Positions 1-11,300 of a DNA stretch of 64,000 nucleotides are shown piece after piece. The stretch covers positions 1-64,000 of the forward strand of contig MCFE01000122.1 of the NCBI GenBank assembly GCA_002104905.1. Reading direction: 5' to 3'. The stretch comes from Basidiobolus meristosporus CBS 931.73 (Eukaryota > Basidiobolomycota > Basidiobolomycetes > Basidiobolales > Basidiobolaceae). The position numbers and the translations under genes were made by a program. Under the pieces are notes generated by a model. The model saw only the letters and a list, made by a program, of their open reading frames with translations, searched no databases and was not told where the DNA came from. Every line of letters begins with the position of its first letter. The first letter of the stretch is position 1.

Positions 1-346
1 AGAGAGTTGCGTGTCCGGCAGAAGCGAAGAACAGGCCATAATCAGCAGGGTTTAGATCAGAAGCCTTATGAAGCTGACTGTTCAACTTGACATTGAACGG
101 ATGCTTTGGGTCGTGATAGATCTTCTCGTCGTCCCCAGATAGAAAATCCTTTTCCAAAGAATGATCATCTATCCCGTAGTGGCCAGTCTCGGAAGCAAGA
201 TCCACCTCGAATCCGGCCTTGACTAGCTCCTCGTAAGGATGCAGGGCTTCTGTGTAGAACAGCCCAGTTTTCGAGCCGTCAGCATAGAGCGGACCATGAT
301 AACTGGTAATGGATAGCAAGGCTTTGCGAGGGACGTTGGCAGGCAT
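1..346 (-). CDS. Hsp31/DJ-1 family glyoxalase III-like protein (3' part cut by window edge)
   Basis: An open frame from ATG at 346 runs off the left edge (115 codons). It starts MPANVPRKALLSITSYHG and contains GLFYTEALHPYEELVKAGFE, DLASETG, DEHSLEKDF-like text (here DDHSLEKDF) and YGLFFASAGHATL. These match the N-terminal half of fungal Hsp31, a DJ-1/PfpI-fold, glutathione-independent glyoxalase that converts methylglyoxal to lactate and acts in stress resistance. The conserved acidic residue of the active site is Glu33 (in TEALHP). The nucleophile elbow cysteine, expected near residue 138, lies outside the window, so catalytic competence cannot be judged. No intron is needed in this part. 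Family assignment is firm; the exact Hsp31 paralogue is not. Confidence 0.9.
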   Translation of the reverse strand, partial: MPANVPRKALLSITSYHGPLYADGSKTGLFYTEALHPYEELVKAGFEVDLASETGHYGIDDHSLEKDFLSGDDEKIYHDPKHPFNVKLNSQLHKASDLNPADYGLFFASAGHATL

Positions 347-1067
347 TGGGAAGTTAATGATGGCCACCTAAGCATGATCATCGGCTTTTATAGATTAGCA
401 GAAGGGTGATGACACCATATCTTGGATAGTATTCGTGTGGACGAGAGCAACTTATCCTCGGTTTATCGTGCATGGGTCTTACATTCCTCATCGACCCACA
501 GCCACTCCATCCCTAAAATTGACTTGATTAGAGGGGAAAATGAAACATGACTTGGTGAATCACCGCTTATCAGAGAATACCCACTTAAATGGCATTAGAA
601 ATGAGTGCTGAAAAGAGTGCTCACCCCTTTGGCAAATCGGACGCCTACAAATTACATGGATGCATCAACACTCATTCCAGCCCCAATGCCGAAGAGCCCT
701 CCTCATTGCCAACTCTGTTCCCCGGTAGATAGTTACGTGTACCCAGGGAATACCGAGGGTGGCGTAGTAAGAGTTCTATAGCTTTTTCCAACAAGTAAGC
801 AACAAATCTGTGAGATGTGTTGTGTTTATGGATGACTGTGAGATGTGTTGTGTTTATGGATGAACTAATGGTTTTGGCAATTCAATCGTCACTTTCTGTA
901 GCCATTTATTCATCCCAACATACCAGCATGTTGTTTACACCAAGTACCATTTATAGCCGGACTCGTCGGGCCGATGTGCTATTTATGGAATAATCTCCGA
1001 TCTTGGTCATTCATCATGCTGAACAGAGAATGTTAACTTCCCGCGCGTTTATTAAGTTTATAGAGGA
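347..1067. other. Intergenic region with a 28-bp tandem duplication
   Basis: No convincing gene is seen between the Hsp31-like start and the end of the NmrA-like gene. It should contain the Hsp31-like promoter. A perfect 28-bp direct tandem duplication lies at 808-863. Confidence 0.6.
808..863. repeat. Perfect 28-bp tandem duplication
   Basis: Bases 808-835 and 836-863 are identical, each reading CTGTGAGATGTGTTGTGTTT followed by ATGGATGA. Two head-to-tail copies without any mismatch suggest a recent slippage or duplication event. Confidence 0.95.
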
Positions 1068-2052
1068 TCAGATTGCTGGTCCCTTGTATCCTTCTTGTCT
1101 CAAATAGGTCTCTAGATCGACGAAATCTCCGAAGGCTTCATGAGTTGGCTTCAGGTCAGCATGAGCAAAGTATCCAAATTCATGCCAAAATTGATACATT
1201 TCAACAAGTGGCGCTAAATTGTATGGGGCAACTTCAGAGCGCTCCTCTGCTGATAGACAAATGGCACGTGTGGGGCGTCCGGTGGTTTTTGTAAAAATGT
1301 CAGTAAACTCGCGAATGGTCATGTAGTTGCTTGCGAAATAATAAGTCTGGCCGATAGTTTTCTCCGGATTCAAGAAGCATTTCAAGACGCTTTTGCCTGC
1401 ATCCTTGAGATGAATAGGTGCAAGTTGAGTATCGTCTGGAACAGGGTACAAGAATTCCAAAGTGCCATCCGCAGCTGTTCGCATGGGCAATAGACCACTT
1501 GTGGCGTTGGACATATAGTATCCGTACATAACCACTGTTACTGGCAACCCTAACTCCTTAACGTACTCTTCGATTCTTGCCTTATTTGAAAAGTGATATA
1601 TATGACGGTATTTTCCATTGGAAAGTGCAGTCGAATCTAGCAGAGAGCTGTGAATAAAATGCTTAACATTAGCCTTTTTGGCGGCGTCAGCGATGTTGCG
1701 GCCTTGTGTGATTTCGTGCTCTGGTTGGTGAATCTTGTAGCTTTCCATGGTGTTGGTGGTCGAGAAAACCCCGTAAACACCTTCAAATGCTCTGTCAAGT
1801 TCTGCGGGATTGTCAATATCGCATTTGACCATCTCTACGCCCTGACTTATGAGCTGCTTTGAAGCAGGGGAGTCAGGATTTCTGGTAAGCCCTCGAACTT
1901 GGAATTGGCCATCCTCCAATAGTGCTTGGACTACGAAGCCACCTACAGAATAAACGATATAAGTTGGCGATCCACTATTCAGTCAGAGGAAAACTATACT
2001 TACCTTGGGCACCGGTGGCACCGACAACGGCAATTAGTTTCTTGGAACTCAT
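1068..2052 (-). CDS. NmrA-like NAD(P)-binding Rossmann protein
   Basis: Two exons, complement of 2052-2004 and 1942-1068, give about 307 residues. Exon 1 encodes MSSKKLIAVVGATGAQG, whose GATGAQG is the dinucleotide-binding loop of the NmrA/HSCARG group of atypical short-chain dehydrogenases. Exon 2 continues GFVVQALLEDGQFQVRGLTR, then VEMVKCDIDNPAELDRAFEG and VKHFIHSSLLD, all usual for the family. The GTAAGT donor (2003-1998) and CTGTAG acceptor join in phase 1. The ATG at 2052 is preferred over one further upstream because the Rossmann strand normally begins within a few residues of the start. NmrA-like proteins sense NAD(P)/NAD(P)H rather than catalyse; the N. crassa/A. nidulans relative represses nitrogen genes. 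The specific role here is not known. Confidence 0.9.
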
Positions 2053-2552
2053 CAAGAAGGAATCAAAGGGAAGAAGAAAGGTAGCCGTTTGAAATAATGC
2101 AGTTGCGAGTTTTTGGGCCACATTATTAAGGGCGGGTAAGCATGTTCTGATCGGCGCACTGATTATACCCACTCACAGGCAGCCCCGCTGTATCGTAGTA
2201 CTGTCATATCAGTCGTAGCTGGGGTCCATTTGGGCCTAGATTTAATCAAGGTGATGGAAAACTCGCTAGAATATTTAACAGTGGGCACGTCAAATAATCA
2301 GCCAGCCTTCAGACTTTACCCTTCGATATTGGCGGACTGTCTGTTGTTTCCTTCAGAGAATGATTGGTGTTCAATTTCCCGAAATTCTCGGGTAATCCTA
2401 TGGCGCTCGAGGATCAAGTGACCATGTATAGAGTTCAGCCAAGAATCTCGAAGCATTTATCCTTTTACGTGCTATAACCTCAACTTGGCTTCCTTAACAA
2501 AAATTTCTCTACCTCTGACCAGACACCAATTAGTTCGGTTGATTCCCAACAC
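2053..2552. promoter_or_regulatory. Divergent promoter region between NmrA-like and Vps17 genes
   Basis: About 500 bp separate two divergently transcribed genes. No credible coding exon is seen and no clear TATA box stands out. Short reading frames here lack recognisable content. Confidence 0.4.
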
Positions 2553-4398
2553 ATGATTGCAAACGCAAATACCCCTTTTGTTTCTGGCACACTCTATGGA
2601 AATGGAGGGAGTAACTCAGACAAGATCATCGAACTAACAGCTCCCAAAGGCCAAGAAGAAGGCTCAAAACTAGGCGTAGAAGTGGATTATTCTTATTTGC
2701 TCCCCAAATTCTTATCTTCGGGACATCCACACACCTCGCTTGATGCCTATCCCACCCCTGTCGCTTCCCCTTCATCAAGTAAACCTAAATCAGATGATGA
2801 CGTACCGACTATTCCTATGACGAAGGAGAATATTCTCAACTATGCGTCAGATAACTCGAACGATTCCAACAGTTCTATTGGGGAAGCTAGCACATTTTAC
2901 CCCAAGGTCTCTGAGCATTACCTCAGGTTTGATTTGGTATCATTAGAGAAAAGCAAAAAGGAACTCAAGTTGACTTTTGACGCAAAGGTTGGTATTTGTA
3001 TTGTTCAAGGAACCTCGGAACCATGCTAAGAGTGAACTTCCCTGCTTTAGACCAACATTCCAAAATATGTTCGCTCGGAGTTTACTGGGGTTGAAAGAAG
3101 CTACTCCGAATTCGAGAAGCTGCATAAACACTTGATTAATGCATATCCAGAATGTATAGTCCCTGTTCTTCCACCAAAAGAAGTTGAGCTGGCCAATGAC
3201 GACTTGGCCAATACTTTGATCAGGAATGGCTTTAGTCAGTTTCTGGCCCGACTCTCCGCACACCCCATCCTACGAAGAGACGATGAGTTACAATCCTTTA
3301 TAGAAACCAAGTTTGCGGTTAGAACATTTGCTGTGGATGTTCCTGAATATAAGATATTAATCCAGTTGCTTCAATACTAGTATACCCCAAGGATCAAGAC
3401 TGGTACTCTCAAATCTACCCGTTACAAGGCCAAGGGTCATAGTGATACGGCGGATCCTTTGGATGCTGCATATGAAAGCCTGACTAGCTTTGAGAAGGCC
3501 ATTGTTCCTTGCAACAAACTGATAGGGAAAGTCCACTCGGCACAGAAAGGTACATAGCGGTACACACAGCTGCACGTCTTCATTCATGAGGTTCGCCTTC
3601 TTATAATCGTTGTAGTGTTTTTAAATTCTGAGAACGAGCTTCGCCAGAAGCTTTCAGATTGGTCAGAGAAGGAAAAGGATGTTCTACTCTCGCGGTAAGC
3701 TGGCTTTGCATCCAAGTTGAGAGCTGTAGACTAATCCGCACGTAGGTCACTGTGTGACTTCATGAAGACCCTAGAGATCAGTACCAATATCACCCAAACA
3801 CAGGTTAGTTGATGTTGATGAAGACGCATTGAGGTAGCGTGTAGCTGATCGAGCGGGAAATGTAGAGTGAATATGAAGCTGGGCACCTTAGTTATTTATT
3901 TGGGCAATACCACAAAAGAACTCTGTACATTAAGGTAATTGACCACTTTCCTTGTATGCGACCGCATCAACCACCAACTCTTTGACGGATATTAGACTCT
4001 TCTTCAAAACCGCCTGAGTGTCGAGAAAGAGTACGAGAAATCTGTGGATACCTTAGAGAAAAAGAGACAAGCATTGGTGGTTTTAAAGGCATCAGGGACT
4101 ACCAAGTCCGAGCAGGTTCAAGCTGGAATAGATGAATTTGAAGAGGTAAAACACTTACGGATACCCCACCACTTCCACCCTACTAAGCATCCACGACATA
4201 TAGGCCAAGCAGTTCGAATCGTACAAAAAGGCGCAGTTCCAAAAAGTAGACCGGCTTCTACGTACTGAACTTGGAGTTAACGACAAGACCAGGGCCTCGG
4301 ACTTTTATGAATGCCTGTCAACTCTAGCCAGGCATACTATTAGAGCAGAGAGAGCGAAGCTTAATTCATTGAAAGAAATCATGGATGGTTTGAAATGA
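2553..4398 (+). CDS. VPS17: Vps17-like retromer PX-BAR sorting nexin
   Basis: Eight exons (2553-2987, 3051-3317, 3381-3549, 3616-3694, 3746-3803, 3866-3934, 3996-4145, 4204-4398) join in frame to about 473 residues. An acidic, Ser-rich N-terminus of about 125 residues is followed by a PX domain (YLRFDLVSLEKSKKELKLTF, then TNIPKYVRSEF, RSYSEFEKLHKHL, VPVLPPKE, NPIL-like HPILRRDDELQSFIETKFA). A long helical BAR region follows, with many Lys/Glu and coiled-coil stretches such as RLSVEKEYEKSVDTLEKKRQ. The order and the text around PALPP/HPILRRDDE match fungal Vps17, the partner of Vps5 in the membrane-bending dimer of retromer that recycles cargo from endosomes to Golgi. The PX pocket should be compared with SNX5/6 types before phosphoinositide binding is assumed. 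Confidence 0.85.
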
Positions 4399-4857
4399 AC
4401 AAACCCCCTTGTATTTTGGGAACAGTCTTATAACCCTAATGTAATCAATGCGTGTACTCTATAGTTACTTGATCCCGTTTGTCCACCTACCTCGACAGTT
4501 GGGCCTTGATTGTGTGATCTAGCACATCTGATCGCACACAGTCGGCTTCTATTCGGGTTCGTCAGGAAGTTGTATGACGATAGCAACATCACGTCCCTTA
4601 ATCATTCTCGTTCACAACTTTATTTACTGTAATTTGGTAATTCACTAGGTTTTTGTGTGTATTCCCTTTTCTCTTGAAATATTTGACTTGTAATAAATAC
4701 TTTGAATCAGTTGGAATGCTCCTTTCGATCTTTCAGCGGTTATATTTACATGGACACAATCACATAAGCTATACCAAGGCCAGATATCTCTGTAGTGCCT
4801 GATGAAAAACCTGTAATATTAGTCAGACGTACATCCAGCCTAGTAGACAGTTGGTTG
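4399..4857. other. Convergent intergenic region
   Basis: This is the shared 3' region of Vps17 (+) and the DUF218 gene (-). AATAAA-like text (GTAATAAATAC near 4690) could serve polyadenylation. No gene is seen. Confidence 0.4.
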
Positions 4858-6167
4858 TTAACCCAAGTTCCAGGGTAAATCAGCAACTCCGGGGAATATG
4901 GCGGTGCGTTTCTCCGGGCAATAACCGATTAGTTGAGCCATTTCGGGGCAGCTAGCTGAGTAGCCGTGGCTGTGAAGGGAAGTAATGAGCAACAGTGCTG
5001 CATTGAAGCATTACAGTTTACTTGCCTTTGTCTGAAGGGGTTCCTAGACAACTTCTTGTCTAATAGAGAACCATGGCATCCGTATAGATCTCGTCTGAAT
5101 GGCTCTAGCGAATTTACACTCTAACAATGGGATTAATCAGGGAGCGGGCTATTACTTGCAATAAGCACTCATACCTCGCCAACTGTAGGAAGATTGTTCA
5201 AGCTACCATCTATACCAACATAGTGGAATCTAGGGCGTCCACAGGTCATCAAATACAAATCTTCAACAACCGAAAACCTAGAGCTCTTACCTCTCTTCTG
5301 GAATCCCCAGTGCTACTCTGTGAATTTCAAAGAACCTCGTTCTTTTAAATTCAAAACCAACGACCGTGATATTCTTAGGGTAGCTCCCAGTTACTTCATG
5401 AAATCTGCACAGACTAAACAGCACGTTCTCATACGAGTCCCTAGCGTGCTCCTCAGTTGTGGTTCGATCCGAAATTTCCCGGGTATCCAGCAATCCCATC
5501 CTTTCTGCCAACATCTGAGCATCAAGACAACGTAAGTAAACAAGTAGTAAAACTCTCGTCAAGGGGCTGCTCGCGAAAGAATATTTCGCCTCAAGCGACT
5601 CGGATAACTACTACTTACCCAGTAGCTTTGCGCCTCGCTTCGTGCACCAGCGTTGTTTCTGGTTTGCCCACTAAGAAGGCGAAACAAGCTTTAGTTACAA
5701 TGCGCCAAGCTAGCTTTTGGCTGAGATAAGCGTTTCACAAACCCGCTAAACACCAACAACGAGTTACTTCTATCCTTAGCGAGAGAAACGCCTTTTTCGA
5801 TATGTTTCAAGAATACGCTCACTTGGCCATTTTTTTGGAACTCCTCTAGTACCCAATTCTTATCCGATTCTAGCTGCTTTCCATACTCGTCACCTTTATA
5901 AATAGCGTGACCGGCAACAATAATAATTTCATCTAGATCACTGTATCTCGGTGAAGTCTTGGAGTTCTCTAAGCCGTTTACGAAACTGATTTGGTCCGGT
6001 CCCCTTGTTTTATCGTTAAGGAGGAATACGTGGATTAGAACAGTAAGAATCAACAAAGTCGCGAGAATAAGTATCAGAGTGATGCGCTTTGTGGGTCTGG
6101 TGAGAGGCCTAGAATATTCGGATATTGGTGGGATGTTAATTCGTATGCTTTGCGCTTTCTGATTCAT
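4858..6167 (-). CDS. DUF218 (YdcF-like) membrane-anchored protein
   Basis: Six exons on the minus strand (6167-5743, 5670-5619, 5514-5291, 5229-5175, 5120-5026, 4969-4858) join in frame to about 320 residues. A single membrane segment spans roughly residues 29-50. After it come the DUF218 hallmarks: DEIIIVAGHAIYKG, VFLKHIEKGVSLAK, LLVFSGGQTRNNAG, ARSEAQSYW, TTEEHARDSYENVLFSLCRF, ITVVGFEFKRTRF, and the fungal C-terminal block RDLYGCHGSLLDKK, RNPFRQ, CPEMAQL. Fungal members are widespread type-II-like membrane proteins without an established reaction; bacterial DUF218 proteins act around the cell envelope. The last intron (5025-4970) has a GC donor (CAAAG/GCAAGT) and a CACAG acceptor. Function should be left as unknown conserved protein. 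Confidence 0.88.
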
Positions 6168-6519
6168 CTTTAGTTGCAGCTACTTGGTAAGAATCAGAGC
6201 AAAGTTGCATGTACGCTATGTGAGATGGTTATATTTCAAGACAGTTTGTTTAGAATCATATGACAATATTGCATCAATGTAAGATGATTTAATACGGACA
6301 TTAAACAACCAGAATGACCAGAATGATTAGTCACGTGTAAAAACCAACATACAAGACACGTGGTAAGGTAGGGATTGTCAGAAAGAAGTGCTAGGTAATT
6401 CATACTCATGAAGGCGAGTAAAACACAAATAAAACTAAAGCAACAATGATAACCAAGAAATGACGGGGTTCGTATCTAGCGTTGAAGTAAAACACTCCAC
6501 AATGTCGGTAAGATAAAAT
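6168..6519. other. Short intergenic region
   Basis: Upstream of the DUF218 gene and downstream of the PRL gene, both on the minus strand. It should hold the DUF218 promoter. Two ACACGTG/CACGTG-type words occur (TCACGTGT near 6330 and GACACGTGG near 6355), which may be E-box-like sites. No gene is seen. Confidence 0.4.
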
Positions 6520-7232
6520 CTAACTGATAGTGCATTTTTCACTCTTGGTGCGCCGTTTGTAGCTCTCAAGATACCGGAGCTGTTTGTTGTTGATAGCTCC
6601 CCGACGTCTCTCACGTATGAATGAGACACTATCTAGTGGTGCCATACCATATTCAATCAAAGCAATCGCCACTAATACCGGAGCTCTATAACCGAGGTAT
6701 CAACAAGGTGCTACTGAAGCGAGGGAATATTGATATACGAACCTTCCAAGGCCAGCGACACAATGGATCGCTATCGAGTGGTTATCACTCTCATCATCGC
6801 TTCCAAACCTCTTCTTGACCAAATCCATCCAATTGTTGACAATATTGAGAGGAGGTGCATCTCCATCTGGATAGCTCCAGTCCTGATAAGATGTATCACA
6901 TTGTCAGCTCTGCAACGTGTAACAGCATATAACCTATTGTGACAGGTGTACTTACGTGCACAGCGATATTTTTTCTTTCGAGTGGCTCCTTGGAATAGGT
7001 TGGTTCACATACTCGTACTACATCAATCACATGATATTTCTCAAATTCCTACAATGCATGCTTAGATGATGCGCTAAGATAAAGAGACACCAGGACATAC
7101 CTTCAGATAAAGTGGGAGGTTGTTGTCTGAGGGGGCGTCAGCAATAACGAACCGAAGGTTTTTATATTCCACTAGCGTAGGCGGATTGATGAGGCGAGGA
7201 TGGGCAAAGTTTGTACTGGTGATTCTGGCCAT
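6520..7232 (-). CDS. PRL-type (PTP4A) protein tyrosine phosphatase with CaaX terminus
   Basis: Four exons (7232-7101, 7048-6956, 6882-6743, 6685-6520) join to 176 residues. The N-terminus reads [20 protein letters not shown], then [39 protein letters not shown] and [10 protein letters not shown] carry the general-acid loop. [19 protein letters not shown] is the HCX5R signature (Cys nucleophile, Arg). [20 protein letters not shown] matches the PRL C-terminal helix, followed by a basic stretch and the final KCTIS, a CaaX prenylation box with Ser at X, implying farnesylation and membrane attachment. PRL phosphatases also bind CNNM magnesium transporters in animals; whether that holds in this fungus is not shown. 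The Ala after the signature Arg is the PRL-typical substitution that slows turnover. Confidence 0.93.
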
Positions 7233-8345
7233 GGCGAGATTCTTTCTTTAGGTGAGGTCGGTTGGTCTGAGTGGGTATAGCTTGATTGAGGGAAAGCACC
7301 AGTATTGAAAATATCCTTAGTAAGAAGATCAGCCGAGAATGGCGTGGTGGCTCAAGGAGAAACTTACTGTGAGTTAGAGAGGTTGATTAAGCTTGATTAC
7401 TATAGCAAAGCTTCAAAAATGGCAATGGACAGGCTGAATTCAAGGAAAAGTAAATCGGATGGAGAAAATTAGCCAGGATCAAACATTGGAGGAGGTTTTG
7501 TGAATCGAAAATAGAGTGTCAGTAAAGTTGTTGGCGCTAGGCAACAAATTTGGCACTGATTGTTCAATAGGAAGAAGCGAAAGAGAAGGAAAGAGGAAGG
7601 TTCACAGGCTATATGAACACAAAAGTATCATAAGAATTTGCAGAAATCAATGAAGATCAAGAGAACATTTAAGTTCTATGCTTAATTAAAAGAGAATTTA
7701 TCTTGCTAAGAAATCCTTGATCGGGTATTAAGATACGTCAAAATGGAGAAGAGATCCATGCGAGCGAATAGGATGGAGCTCCCCAGTTACTTGGAAGTGA
7801 AAAACTTGCGTTTCAGATTACCAGCTGTCGATCACCAAGGTGCGCTTCACAGGTAGTAACTCATGTAATCAGCTTCGAAACCATATTGATCCAGGCTTGC
7901 TCATCGAGGAATTCTCTTTTGACATATAGACGCGTTGACTCAGGGGCCGTGGTCGGGTTGACATCTCTGGTAGATTGCTTGGAGCTTTTGTTTATTGACT
8001 GGGAAATTGGCTTAGGTCATCAATAGGGGAGCAATACTCTCATAAATGGCAATTGGAACACGGAGTAATCATTCAGCCAAATGAAGATAATGACTATCGG
8101 AGCAAGAACACTGCTGAAGACCTGGAAGCTTGAGATCACGGGATGCAACCTGAACCAACCATCCCATTTGTGGAGTGATTAAGTTATGAGCCCAGTGTAG
8201 AATCGATAGTTATATAATTGGTTGCCTCCATTAGCTCTGCTGTTACTTCCTATCTCGAATTAGCATTTACTTGGTTTTGATTGTTCATTGGAAAGTAATC
8301 AGTCACGTATCTTCAACTTGAAATTATCCAGAGTGCAGCCAACAT
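7233..8345. promoter_or_regulatory. 1.1-kb divergent intergenic region
   Basis: It lies between the PRL gene (-) and the BAR-PH-C2-RasGAP gene (+). It is rich in purine stretches near 7480-7680 (for example GAAGAAGCGAAAGAGAAGGA at about 7571). No coding exon or RNA gene is recognised. It presumably carries both promoters and 5' leaders. Confidence 0.4.
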
Positions 8346-11300
8346 ATGATACCAAGCCCGCCTAACTTGAAAGATGCCTTTCAAGATTCCCCCCAGTACC
8401 GCACACAGCTCGAGGACACTCACTTCTTCATCCAAAACTTCGAAGCAATAATCTCTGTTTGGGTAGAAAAGGCCAGAGATTTTATAAATGTTATTAACGG
8501 TATGTTGAAGAATATGCCATGCATTATCATCGACCTTTATCAATATTCCGCTTCTGCTAACCGGCCGATAGACTTTAGCACTTCTACGAATGAGCTTATG
8601 GCAGAAGCCTCTAAAATCCCTTCAACCATGAGCGTCGAATTTGGTAGTGTTTCAAGAATTTTGCTCGACCAAGTTTAGATATCAAGCTAACGTTTTATAG
8701 CCGATACTATGTCGAAATTAAACGATTCCTTAGTCTTGATGGACGAGCATTTTGTAACGACTATGGAGGCTGGAATCATCGGTAACAGCTAGTGGGTGCT
8801 TCCTAATAGGCTTCCCAGCACTTATCACGTACTCCATAGAGCCCCTTCAGAAATTCCAAACCTCGCTAAATAACATGCTGGCCGTATATATCAATTCGCC
8901 CATCTCAAACAAGTACTCTTGTCTAATCATTTACTTTTACAGGATGCCAAAAATGGTTTGTTTAAAGCGTCAGAGGAATACGAAGCCTCCCTGAACGAAT
9001 ACGCGAGCACACCAAGTTCGAGCTGTCTTCGACGAGACGAAGTTTGGGAATTAGTTCAAGGTTTTTTTCAAGAGCTGCATTCTTACTGGCTTTATGTGTA
9101 GACAGCGAAGGCATTGTATTTGGCCAAGGAAAAGCTATGCCTTGCATCGGTGCATTATGCAACACTTCTTAACGAGATCCCAGCCATTCGTGAGGCGTTC
9201 GTCATGGACAAGGTAGTCTAATGTGAGAAAATATCGTAGTCTTTCCCAAACTCAAGGTTCCTTCTTAGATAAGCAATCTACTCTCGAGCTTATCTGCTTG
9301 GGCGACCCAAACTCAAATAAACATCGAAGCATCGGTCCCACTAGTCAAAAATGCAATAGAATGCATCGAAGAGGTAAAGAAAATCCACTCTTGCAACTCA
9401 GAGCAGCTTTAACAATGGTCGACAGAATTCTTGTATTGTGGACTTGAAGAGCCTAAAGACCGATATGAAAAATATTCCAGACTTCGTTGAGGTATCGTCT
9501 CCCGTGACTATGGTTTATCGTATATCCTTGGGTTCACTTACAATACGATGAAGACCGAATTACTCAAATTTCGGCATTCTCTTGGGATTTCGAGTCGGTG
9601 GAGAGGCTATCGCTATCGCAAATATCGGACTCATCGTTCGAATTAGATCTACTAGGATATCAAAAGAAAGCAGGGTATCTGCTGCAGAGAAAACCAAACT
9701 CTCCTGGCGGATGGGCCCGGTACTCCAGTTCTTCCGGCGAGATGAGGCTCCAACTTCGACTAAATCCAAATATTGCTATAGGTTCTATTATCATATACAG
9801 CTACCAGAGGGGCTGTTCATCCAAGTCGCAGAGGTAGGCCCCAATTCCAATTGAACATGAACTGTAGAATAACAAATTGTCAATCAGGAGCATCCGTTGA
9901 TTATTGACTTGCGATCGTCCTCAATTAGGGAAGCCGAGTGCGAAGGAAGGTCATTCGTTTTTGAAATAAGCACACCTCCAGTTCTGTAAGTGGCTTGGTC
10001 TGGTTTTTTACTGCAACCTCTAATCCAGCGCGACAGCACAAATTATTTCCAAGCAGAAACTGAAGCGGACATGATGGAATGGATTTATGCTCTACGGATG
10101 CAGCAGAAATCAGATTCGCTTACTAAAGACTCAAACTCGGACTCCGGGCTGGTAGCAGGAGTTTGTTATTGACTTTCTCACCGTCGACTAATTAGTAATC
10201 TCTAGTCCTTTCCGCAGAGACGCCCAAGTCTTTATAGATCGACTTCTTTTGGATCCACAGCTTCGCAGAAGAACGGATCCGAGGTACGAGTTAATCCCTG
10301 CTTATGTATGATCAATGTACTGTCATCGTATTCAATATTCTCCCTATGTATTAGATGGGATCCGAGGCTGTGAAATCCGGGAGTCTTTTGATTCGTGGTG
10401 AGTACGGCATAAGTTGGTCAGTGCGAAACATTGTCCGGGCTTAACTCTGTACATGGCAATCTAGATCTTAAGAGCTGGAAGTCCTCGTCCTCCGGAAAGG
10501 ATCCCCTTTCTTTACCATCGAACTGGCGCAAGGTGGTACTGATTGTAAGATCCAACGGGATTCTTTATCAGTTCAATGCGCAGGTATTATGAATTAGAAC
10601 CAAGGTTTTAAGCATAATACACTAATGCATGCTATTCTGTTAGGACAAAACTGTGATTGAGAACATCAAACTTCGCGACGTCTATAGAAATCAAATCCAG
10701 ATGATCGACGAATCTGCATTGAAGAAAAAGAACTGCTTCTATCTTCGAACAAAGCAACGGGTCTGCTTTTTCATGGCGGAGAGTCTTAGCGAAAGAAACG
10801 AATGGGTGGCGATTCTGAAGTCGTTTGCACAACCAGAGGTTCTTGGGTTCTCGGATGGTTCTCACTTTTGTTACCGCTTGGACAGGTCACTCTGGATTCG
10901 AGTCATCGATGCCAGAAACATTGGCCAGTGTGATCCGTATTGTATAATAGAGATGGACGGAGAACGGCGTGCCAAGACAAGTGTCAAAAACCGGACCAGT
11001 GCACCTTACTGGCGAGAGGATTTCCACTTCAGGTGCGTGCAAAGGAAGAAGCAACGAAGGATAAGAGCTAATTTCGTGATTCATGTTTAGCGATATGCCA
11101 GTGCTTAACCATGGAGTAGACATAACGCTCATGAACCACAACAAGCTGCAAAAGGATGCCTATATCGGTAAGTTATCTCTTTTCGTCTCCTGCAAGTGTC
11201 CCACGAACTCAGATTGACGCACAACCCAGGGAAAATCACCATTCCTCTCAGCACTATCAAACGTGGAGAATACTATGAGGGCTGGTATCCTATCGTTCAT

